DNA from: Hanleya hanleyi
Lineage: Eukaryota > Mollusca > Polyplacophora > Lepidopleurida > Hanleyidae
DNA length: 64,000 nt
Assembly: GCA_036873755.1 (NCBI GenBank)
Contig: JAVTVY010047861.1
Coordinates: forward strand, 176,582-240,581
Direction of reading: 5' to 3'
The notes under the pieces were generated by a model, which made no database searches, was not told the origin of the DNA, and was given only the letters and a program-made list of their open reading frames with translations. A program made the position numbers and the translations under genes. How positions within the stretch are numbered: position 1 is the stretch's first letter; every line of letters begins with the position of its first letter. This document shows positions 24,901 through 36,900 of the stretch, piece by piece.

Positions 24901-27900
24901 TGACCTACTTATTTTATTGGTTATTTTATTGGGTGTATCTGCAAACTTTCACATTTTAAATTTCAGCTGAATCGCCTTATGCATTTGGTCAATATTCGCA
25001 AAGTGGTGTTTTTATCAGAAAAGCTCATAGCTCAATAGGTCAAGGTCAAGGTCAAAATTGAATACTTGTACCAGAAAGTACAGCCTCGTATCTACAAATG
25101 TGCCAACTATCTAAGCTGTATATCAAGCCGTTTAGCCGCTATTTCAAAAGTAGAATAATAATAATAATCTACCTAGTATAATCCGTGGTGTGTCCTCCTC
25201 CTCCTCCTCCACTTCACTCACTGCACAGCGGGTCGCATAGGTGTGGTGCAGGATAGTGTGGGGCGAGAGACCTGGGGTTTTCACTACCTGAGATTCCATG
25301 GGCCGGGCTTGCACCCTACAGTAGAATGGGTCGACTGCGCATGCGCGATGAGTAGTGCACGATCAATAGTATAGAAAGGGCACGCGATCTCCCTAGTAAT
25401 AATAATCCGTAGAATAACAATAGGTCTATCCATTGGAAATGGAAAGACCTAATAAATAGTAATAATGACCCCATCCCTTGACCTTACTTTCAGACTGATC
25501 GCATCAGCCCTTCAAGAGTTGATCACCTAATTCTACACTCATATGGAGACGCTCGTGCAGGTCAAAGGTCAAATTCAAGGTCACATTCTTTTCGGCCATT
25601 AGTGTTTTTCAATATTAGGGGAATCAATATTGTAGCTTATTTCCTTATAAAATAACGGGTTTTGAAAAACTTTAAAGGAGAGAAAACTACTTTTTCTTGT
25701 TGCGTAGCAATTCAAAAATATAACTACAGCATACCCATATGTAAGACTTACCAGCCATCAACTTTCTTTCAGATATGTTCTTTACTTTTGACTACATAAA
25801 CACAAAGAAAAAAGTACCAAGGGAGAGAACTCGAAAACCGTTGTCTGACCTACTTATTTTATTGGCTCATTTTGTTAGGTAAATCTTCAAACTTTGCCTT
25901 TTAAATTTCAGCTGCATCATCTTATGCGTTTGGTGAATATTCAAAAGGATGCCTTTATTAGAAAATCCCACAGCTCAATAGATCATTGTCAAGGTCAATA
26001 CCTGTACCAGAAACTTCAATTTGGTATCTACAAATGTGCCAAATGGTTAAGCTGTACATCAAGCTGTTTAGCCGCTATTTCAAAAGTGGAATAAAAATAC
26101 TAATCCGTAGAATAACAATAGATCTTTCCATTCGAAATGGAAAGGCCTAATAAACTCTATAGTCGATGGCCCATTCAGCCAAGTAGGCTGATCTTCTGCA
26201 TGGTCAACAGAAAAAAATAAGATACATGTAGTACTGGGAATGCCGAATTAAATAACATATATATGATGATGTTTTGCTGAACTCGGGGGGCCAAAATGCT
26301 ATTTAGAAATAGATTACTAAATATTTAGAACCTATCACTCGACTGCTCCATTACTTTGTAAATGTGTGCCTTCGTTATGTAGGCAAAGAGAAAGCAAAGT
26401 TAGATGAGGAGATCCCAGCTGAGAGTATCAGAACAGCACCACCTAGTGATCCATGCATCTCTTCTTCTGCTCAAAGTATGTACAAATTCTACTTAATTAT
26501 TTAGAGCATTTTCACAAAGTGGATGCTGTTATGAATTACCGAGAAACTTTGCAGCAGCCACCATCCTTATTTTAAATGTCCATATCCCGGAAACCGTGGG
26601 AGATTGTTTAGATAAACTTTGTTTGCAGTGTAGAAAAGGGCTTGGGGAATTTGCCTGGCTCAGTTTTCTGAATGTTTTTGTGGTTGCTGAGATATTAATG
26701 ATTCAACTTAGTGTGACCATGGCATTTTATCCAATTTTGCCCAATTAAAAAATTTCACAGAAAAAGATCTTGGCCAAATTTTGAAGGCACCAACATTTGT
26801 TGATGGGTTGATCTACTCTGTAAAGTTAACAATTTAATGGAAAAGTTTTGAACTTTTTGAAAACTAAACCTTTTAAAATAGTGCAGGGTTTTATCCGGGA
26901 CCATTTTGACATGTTTGATGCTGGTATACCAGTAAGGGCACAAAAACTCCCAATCGAAAAAACTAAAAATATCAACTGTTTTCTCTACTAAATTAGACTG
27001 TAAAGGATTGAAGCCTTCTTTAAACTTTGTAATTCAAGAGTGTCACAAAACATCCCAATCTTGTATGTATCATTACTAGCTGTAAAATCAATCTTTTCTT
27101 TGCGGAGTGAAATATTCCTGAGTGTGACATTAAACCAAACTCCCCCCCCCCCCCCTCCCTCTTTTCTTTTGGCTGATAACCATACTGAATTCCATCCCTA
27201 GCCATATTTCAAGTGTTGAGTCAGGCACCATATTGATTAGAATTATAGGGATGAAGGAGTCCTTCCCGAGTAAAAGCCTCACTTTCGTCTCCTTTTCATT
27301 GCTTTCAACGACCACCACATTGTGACCATTCAGCAATCGGAAAGTTTCAAACAGCTTTTCTGAAATGTGCTACGCAAATTAATTCAGCTGCTCATTTTCA
27401 TCGAGCCAGTAGCTTTAGCTGCGAAAAGCTCGATGTAGTGATCTAAATGATGTCTGTGGATATCCCTGTCCATCTGAAAAAGTTGTCAAAGTTTTGGACT
27501 TTATGCCCACAGGTTGTCGGCCTCAACCTATGTCTCCTGAACTAAGCCCAGCCCGACCCCTCCTTTCCCCAATTCTCATATTCCGGGAGGTTAAATGATA
27601 CTACACTTATTCAACCTATGCTCTACCCTCGGAGGATGTCTCCACCCCTGGGGCACCCACTGTTAAAGTTTTGGACTTTGGAAATATTTCCTAGCCACAG
27701 CTTCTCAGCGCTCTGTGATTCTAACCTGCCTGAGGTATGAGATGCAGTGTACATTGTTTTTTCAAGTGCCGAATCACCTACAACATATTCTTTTATAGTA
27801 CATGTAATTATTAATAATAGGTTGGTGGCATTATTTTATTTCAGAAGTACAATATGAAGTAACCCTGTTAGTTTTGAATGTCGTGTCGCCTTAAATGAAG

Positions 27901-30900
27901 GACACCCTTTTCTAATTTTATCTCTAATATGTGATACTAACCTACTATTATGTAGGGGATGCAGTGTACATTGTATATACACATACATGCTGAATCACCT
28001 AAAATATATTCCTATAGTAATTACTAATAGTTTGATGACATTATTTCAGAAGTTACAATATGAAATAACCCTGTTAGTTTTGAATTTCGTGTCGCCTTAA
28101 ATGAAGGACAACATTTCCTTCAATTTTGCTATCAAATCATTCTATTCCCTATCATATGATTCACCTAAAGGTTTTGCACAAACCATATTTGTGTCTACAC
28201 ATTTAACTTACTATATTAATTAAATATATTAATTACTATATTAATTAAAGTTTCTTAAGTTTGGGGGCACACTGTGCATATGATCAATTTCCTGAATTGA
28301 TTTGAATTTTTAACTCTGTGGTTCCTCAGACTGGCAGATGGTGGCATGTAGTTGTCAGTGTTGTTGTTTCATGTGCATAGAGCTTTCCATGACCTTCATG
28401 TCAGAACACTTACCGCAACTCTGAAGAGCATGGTGTCCCAAGCCCCAGAACTTGATTTTTATCGGAAAAGTACTCAATGGGTATTTTCTCATCACATGCA
28501 AAAGTTGCCACGTTTTCACTTGCACATTAATTGGGAAATGCATGAAACAGATGGTGTCCATTGATTTAACCTTGAAAAAAAAGAGAGAACTCCACAACAA
28601 ACACGCCATATTCCAAGCTTTTATGTAGTTAATTCGTTAATCTAGTAATTACGGGGAGTTTTCAATGTTATGCTAGACGTAAGTAGAATATTTGATTTCT
28701 TTCAAACATGAAGTTATCTCAAACTTTTTTTTATATATATTGGATATAAATATCAAAAATATTTGAAAAAAACCAAAACATTTTCATCAAACTTGCAGGG
28801 TATTGTGGTATGTTCCTTTGTGCAAATAAGAAGTTTCAAGCAAAACTAACCATTGGAAACAAAATTTGAGCTGTTTTCAGGGATTCCGCTAGGGTCTATT
28901 TGGGTCCGTCAATGGACCCATTCCCCCCACTGAATGAAATAAAAATTCCCCTTTTGGTTTGCTTGTTAAGAAGTAAAATGTTACTTTATATCCCTCCAAG
29001 TCTTCCCTTCGTGAATATCAAGGAAAACACTTTTGGAAATTCACATTTGAAAAGACGGCAATTGCCGGAATTAGGACAATGACCTGACGGTTCTCTGAAG
29101 CACGTGGAAAATTTCCCGCTTCCCGAGGTATGATAGCACTCCATTTTCAGCCAACAGTCAGCGACTACAGTCTGTCCATCCAGCCAGATTTCCTGTGTTT
29201 AGTGCTCTTCCAGCGCAGGCCACGGAAATGAAAGTAGAAGCTCTGGAAGGTCAAGTTAACAACTGTCACCATTCGGGTATATTATTAGATCACTGAGAGC
29301 ATAATTTTGTTTGCCATGATGTTTTTCAGGGTCGGCGTATTCAACTGAAATATTTTGAATTCGACTGAAGAAACGGAAACTCGGCCGGTTATTTGATCAT
29401 AGCTCGCGTAATACTGGCTCGATTCTGACAATCTAAACGTTACGGAATAGCGGAAGAGATTCTCTTTTCAAAAATATATAGTTTGATGACAAAAGTGTTT
29501 TTATTTTTCAGATAGTGGGCAACTGAAATAATAGTGTCGACTTCGCTGAAATTTTTTCTGGACCGCTCTCACTATCAAAATCTGTTCATGTGCTCTCCAC
29601 CACGTCCGCGTATCGACTCGGTTAGCGACCGTCCCGGAAGATTTCTGCTTCCAAGTTCAAATTATCGCGGTAATAAGATATATCGTAGTTTCGCTGGCCG
29701 CGGTGCATTCTGGGATTGAAGAAAGATAAACAAACCGATGAGGTGGTTCCCCAAGCCTGCAGAAGCATGGAAGCATGGGCGGACAGTGGAAGATTTTATG
29801 AGTTGTAAAGGCCCTCCAACTGCCCGATTTTTTGCCTCAAATGGGTTTGATGTACTCGTCAAAAATAAAATATAAACTTGTTATCCCTATTTAGTCGCAC
29901 ATAAGGAAAAAAACACAGTTATTCTGACTGGCAAGGCTGTAAACTTGTTCCACATTGCCTGGTCGCTGTGCGTGTTCCCGCGTCGAGGCTCACAACGGGT
30001 GGGACTCGCAAAACGCACAGTCAACATAGTTGATTGAATTCACTCGCGTACTCAAGCGGACCCTCTGATTAATTTAAGCCTAGCCGGTGACCAGAGTTAT
30101 TGTTCTCTTTATTAAAGCTCTTTTTTTCCACACCTGACTTCACTAAGCAAACGAAACGAAGTTTTGACAGGCAAATCACAGAGCATGTTGAACCTCTTCG
30201 AATGTTTTTGATCATTTGGCATTTTCTGCGGGTGAATTTTATGTGCTGCTGTGTTGTTTTGGGCTTCCCTTTTTTCGAGAATATCTGTATTTATTTTCTC
30301 TGTAATCAAAAAACCCACTTTGCCGAAAAAATTTCAGAAACGGCAGAAAACAGTGCCAGCCAGCTATGTTGCCATATACAAAGTTTGACGACGTGGCTTT
30401 GTTTTTCTTTCCTAAGACCCGGATGTGACATGCGCACTTGAAACTCCGATATGGCTTATACATATGTAGCAAAGAGTGTAAATAGACTTTAAACAGACGT
30501 TCCTGCTGTTAATCTTTATTATAAAATCCATCTCTAGACGCTCTCTCAGACCATCGATTTAAACGGCAATTATCAAAAATCTTCTGCCGCCGCGAGGGGG
30601 GAAACCCCCCTCTCTGACTCTCCCCCCTTCAGTCGCTACGCTCCCTCAGACTTGGTCGCTTCGCTCCCTCGTATTTGCGGACCCAGATTTTTTTTCTGGC
30701 GGAATCCCTGTGTTTTACTGATTTACACTAAATACATGTATGCATATGCCTGGTTAGTGCCTTAAATGAATGGATAACACTGTTTCGTGAGTCCCTAATT
30801 TATGTGCAAGGGAAACCATGGGAACTTTTGCATGTGAAAAGAGAATACCCATAAAGTATTTGGGGGATGGAACTGAGTTGCCCACAGAAATTGGCAATGA

Positions 30901-33900
30901 AAGATCCATTCCAGAGACTTGGCCCATTACATACAATTCACTCAGAACTGACTTGAACTTATTTTCAAAGGTCACAGAGATCAATATGTGAATAGCAGTC
31001 GTAGTTCCTTGTGAACACAATATCAAAGAAGTAAACTGAGCTAGAGTCTTCATCTTTGTCACTTTATGCTGTCTTATATTCACTCAAGACTTGAAGGCTG
31101 CCTGGCAGAAGACCTGCTAGCCACTCCGTTGTTTTGACAGCTATTAACAGTTATGCAAAGATGAGTTATGCAAAACATATGAAAGATCACACACATTGAT
31201 AGTGTCAAACAGTTGCACCTAATAACAATCAAAATTTGATAACCCCATAAATTGACACTTTCTTATTGTTTAATTTAATTTTCTCATTTTTTACAGCTCC
31301 CAATGAGATCAAATGTTTGAGTGAAGAAAAGTTGTTGGACATTATTAAAGTGTGTAAGAGTAGAGGAAGCTATTCTTTACTGATACGAACAATAGGTGAA
31401 GTGTATAACAACCCAGAGTCACTGATTCTGAGCTTCAGGAATAAACCCGTCCCTAAGGAAGAAATCCGTGCCATGCAAGGGGACTTAGACAAGGACACGG
31501 ACGATAAGGACACTTCTTCAGATGATTGTGATCAGGATGATTTAGCCGATGTCCGTCTTTCCTCAGACACAGAACACCCCTGCCAGGGAGACTCTAAAAC
31601 CTCCAGTGATAGTTTTGATATTGACATTGAGTCTCTACGCAGGACTTATGCTGCCCTCATGGATATACCTGACCATCCGTTTCAAGGGGCTCTGATCAAT
31701 GCCCTGTCCTATCTGTCTAGAAATATAGATATGGACCTTAGATATAGCAAGCCACTGGAAAAAGATGCAAATTACTTGAATATTTTTATCATTGTGATGG
31801 AGATACCGTGTCTGCACAGTCCCGAGTTTGTTGAGGGTGCATACCCAGAGTTTTGTCGGGCTATGGGGAACTTACCCGTGTCAGCTCAGGCCAGGTTAGC
31901 ACGATTCTGGTCACACTTTTCCAGCGATCGATTACGTCAGATGCTGGAGTCATTACAGCAGCTGATCACAGTCAAAGTGATAAATGGGGAGGGGAGATGG
32001 GGACACCCGATGAGTGTGGGTGATGATGAGGGCATTGCTGGGGCAGCCAGGGTGATGAAGATACTATACTATTCCTGTATATATGGTGGGGAGATGGATT
32101 CGGAAGAAATCTTGGAAGCGGAAAAGCGACTGTGTTTGTCTGATGACAGTTTAAGTGATTTGTTACAGGGTGCTGTGGGAAGAGAACCCAAGGAACCGAG
32201 GCAGCAGAAGGAGGACCCTTTAGGGAAAGAGCTCAAAGTGGATCCTATCAATTGTAGAAAGCCCCTTGTTCCGTTTGAGGAGTTTGTAAATGAGCCGTTA
32301 AATGAACATATAGATATTCCAACCGATTATGCAAACTACAGAGTGGAAGATGGCTCAAAGTTCTTCTTTGTCAACCACAACTTTCTACTGACCACAGCCT
32401 CCAAATACATGACCATGTACTTTGATAATAGAATGAGGATGTTGAATGAGAGACGCACATCATGGCTGCACACGATCGTTCATGGAGCGCCTTCTATGCC
32501 ATTTTTACGACTGAGAGTCCGGCGTGACCACCTCTTAGATGATGCCTTAGTTGGGGTATGTAGTTGCTGTTGTGGTCTGTTCATCCTCTGGTCCATTGTA
32601 GTACCATTACGAAAGGTCACGCTTGTACATGTACATAATTAGTCAAAATATTAACCTCACTATAGGTTCTGTCCCTGTGTACATGAAGTATTGACAGTGA
32701 ATGTTTGATATTTATTTTTGTGTGTAGCTCGAGATGGTTGCCATGGAGAACCCATCCGACTTGAAGAAACAGCTGTTTGTGGAGTTTGAGGGAGAACAAG
32801 GACTGGATGAAGGAGGTGTGTCCAAGGAGTTCTTTCAAATGGTCGTTGAGGAAATCTTCAATCCCGACTTTGGTGAGAAGTAATTTCGCTGGTAAAATTT
32901 ATTATGGAAATCAGTCCAATATACCATACATGATGTAATGATGTATTTGCTGTGAAATCCGAATTGGATTTGAATAATAGATAATCTAATATAAACTACA
33001 ATATGATCCTGGGACGGGTTGGGATTAAGGATTTCATGTCCATGTGGACGAAGTTAGAACTTTTGACACCAGCTCTAGGGGACTAAGTGAATGATCAGAA
33101 TATGTGCTACATTATGTTTCAGGGTGGAACGGTGTGGGGGGGGGGGGGGCAGATTACGTCCATTCCTGTCAGAGAGATTTCACTCTAGGCCTGACAGGAC
33201 TCTCATATATTCGAGGCCTGAACTAGTGGGATCAATCTTATGTCTGACACAAAGTTTCTTTGGATGACAGGCATGTTCACATACAATGAAGAGACGACCC
33301 AGTTCTGGTTCAACCCGACATCATTTGAGAATGATGGACAGTTCTCGTTGATTGGGATAGTGCTTGGCTTGGCCATCTACAACAGTGTTATTCTCGATGT
33401 TCACTTCCCTATTGTAGTCTACAGGAAGCTGATGGGAAAACTGGGTCAATTTAAAGACCTGGCCGACATGGACCCTGTATGTATACAAGCCTAGCATCAG
33501 TTCAGACTATCCCATTATTGAAATGTTTTCAAATTTATTTATTGGTACATTACATACATACAACATGACAGATCAAATGAAAAATTGTATTTTATTATGC
33601 CGAGTATTGCCTTATAACAGCTTTTCCTTGAAGTTGTACAATTTTCAAGTTAAAATTTGGATCAATTCAATACTGCTAAGTTTGTGTTTTAATAGAGTGT
33701 GTTGTTGTTGGGATACAATAAAATGGAGGGATTAGAAGCTTGTAATACATGTCCAATAATATAAAATGATGTACATGTACTCACTATTGTTCAATGCTGA
33801 CAACTTCTATCACCATTTCTTCTAGCCATTTAATGTTATATACACACACATAGTTTTCTATGGTCACCAAAAGAGTCAATGAGATATATATCATGGAGTT

Positions 33901-36900
33901 ATCAGTCCCTCTTAAACTATATCCCAGCTTAATAAAATGGAGTTATCAGTCCCTCTTAAACTATATCCCAGCTTAATAAATGGAGTTATCAGTACCTCTT
34001 AAACTATATCCCAGCTTTAATAATAAAATGGAGTTATCAGTCCCTCTCAAACTATATCCCAGGTTGTTGTCCTCTTCATTTTATCAAGCCAATTTCCACG
34101 TTCCCACTTCGAACCTGCCTTGATTTATCTGACCACCTTCAGTGTTCAAAATCCGAGTTGTATATTTCACCTATGAACGATCCAATCAGAACCTACACAG
34201 CGACTATGTGTAGAGTGACCTCAGGCCTCTGTTAATTAATCTTTAGCTTCTCATGACCCGCCCGCATGTTTTTTGTCGTAACAATAATTACGCATTGTTT
34301 TAATTATTTGGCATTTTTTGCTGCAAAAAAAAAATGTGCAGAAAAAGGCAGCGGTCGAAATAATGCATGCCTACCTGCCGCCGGCAAGTAGGATTTCGTC
34401 TTAACAAAAACGATAAAATGCGATCAATTTTCGTAAATACCTTTTAGAAGACTAGATCTATCTGAAGGAATGGACAATCCAAGAAATAATCCATTGAAAA
34501 TTTATTTCAAGCCGATCTTTGGCCATTGTTGTTGTTGTTCTCTATCAACATTTCCCGCGACAAATCTTGCGCGGTAGTCCGGTGCATGCAAAAATCGGAC
34601 CTGTTACGAAACGGAATTGGACTGTTTTTTCCCAGTTCGTTTCGATGGTAAATAATATTGTTGTCTTCTTTTCTTGGACTTCTGTTCACAAGCTGACGTT
34701 TTTCTATGCAGACATTTCAGTTAATTGATAATTCCAACGGGACTCTGGTGGTTGATTCTAATTTATTGGAAGCAGCAATTTTACAAGGGGAGACTATTGA
34801 TAAATATAACAAAATATAGTTGGGATACTGGTTAACTCCCCTCAAATTTTCATTCTATAAAAAGGGTGTTACTTGGATATAAATTCTATGATATAATGTC
34901 ACAGGTGCCATTTAAATTTCACATGATTTAGTCAAACACAAAGCTTTTTGCAGTTCTAATTGCAGAAATTAGGGGAAATAGTTGTCTTTGACATATCAAA
35001 GTTGACATAAACTTTCCATTGGTGCTCGAAGTTTACCACATACATAACTTCTTTTTTATTGCAATGTCTTAATGCAGCCAAATAATTAATAATTACAGCA
35101 TTCAGCATCATCATAATTTCCTCCCAAGGTCATGAGAAGCTAAAGATTAATTAACAGAGGCCTCATCCTCGAGTGGCGGTGTCATTCCTTCTAACATGTT
35201 GCTCGTATTGGCCCAATATATAGGTCAGCCAATCAGTTACGCTCTTCTATGAAACATTTTGAAATTCAAATGGTAATGCAGTCAGTGACGTCTCTTGTCT
35301 ATTTATAAATAAGTTCTTCGAACATTGAAGGGAGCCAGATATATCAAGAGAATTTCGAAGTGGGAACGTAGAAATTGGCTTGATAAAATGAAGATGGGTT
35401 CTTGTGAGCAGAAGTTATATGTTTTTTATATCATGACATCGCTTTGACATTGTGACATATTCCATTTGCAGAAGTCATTGCACTGCAATGTTGTGTTGTT
35501 GACTCCGGGTAATATATGTTGTCCCGTTCTGAACAGCAGAAATATATCTAACCATCCCGATTGTGGATCAGGAAATAGGAGAATAGATTAGCTTCTAGAG
35601 ACACAAGTAATTGGGTACTTTGTATAATTATTATCTGTCTCCAGCTGAAGCCCATACCCTGTTACCATGGCTACCACTGTCAGTATGTCTGTATTCTCAG
35701 GCTCTTCAACTTTCTTACTGAGATTGTATTTGTAAACTATTCTGAAATTTTACAACCTGTTTTCTTGTTTGTACAGACCATCTGTAGGTTATGATTATTT
35801 GTGGTATGTTATATGTTCGTCCAGTTCGGATTCTATTGTCCAGTTTATGTGACATGCTGGCATATGAGTGTGATGTGGAGGAGACATTCTGTATAGGTTA
35901 TCATTGTATATGGTATATGTTTGTCCTGTTCAGGTTTTGGCATCCAGTTTACGTGACATACTGGTGTATGAGGGTAATGTGGAGGAGACATTCTTACAGA
36001 CATTCTGTATAGGTTATCATGATGTGTTTGGCACACATCTCAAACACAACCTGAAGGAACAGGGAGATGAGATACCAGTTACGAACGAAAATCGTAAGGT
36101 GAGGTCTTAAGTCAACCTCAACGATGCTTACTCTCTGATTAACTGCAATAATTGTTTCCATCAAAATGAAAAGTAATTAATATTCAGTCTGGAGCCATTA
36201 AAAGTTTAACATGTCTCTCATGACTTAAAAGATTTGAACAAATTACAAACCATTCTGGATCTAGTGAAAAGATTCAAATGTTAAAATTGATATTGTCCTT
36301 GCTTCAAATTTGCTAATACAGATCATGCAATGTGAGGCAAAACATTGTTGATATTTTGAAATGTTTCTCTGCATTTTATATACATTTTTAGGTAGCCTTC
36401 CATTAGATTGTAGATAATACATATCTTAAATTTTTAGACTGTATATTCTAGGAGTTTGTTGACCTGTATGCCGACTTCCTGCTGAACAAGTCCACAGAAA
36501 AACAGTTCCGGGCCTTCAAGAGGGGCTTCCAGCTAGTAACAGATGAGAGCCCGCTTAAGTTATTGTTCAGGCCAGAGGAGATTGAGTTACTAGTATGTGG
36601 GAACAAGGTATGACCCTACCCTTATATTTATACAGCATCTCACTTCACAGTGGATGAAAACATGAAACATTCTCCATCAGGCTGTCTGGGAGATCTGTAG
36701 AATTAGCTCAGATATTCCATGGACATCTCTAGATAGAAATTGACCTCCAATTCTCTGCATGGCCCATGCATTATTGCCTCGAATGACATGCATTATTACC
36801 TCACACGACATGCATTGTTGCTCACATGACTAAAATGGCATTCATTCGTCGTATTTCTCGGAGACTGGGTAAAGATAGAGGTCACATTCAATAGGAATCT

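Noticed and set aside
27142..27157. C homopolymer as a functional element
   Set aside because: A simple repeat; notable only as a place for sequencing error, like the G run at 33136-33149.
30754..31083. 109-codon minus-strand gene inside UBE3A intron 4
   Set aside because: No recognisable motif or splice partner.
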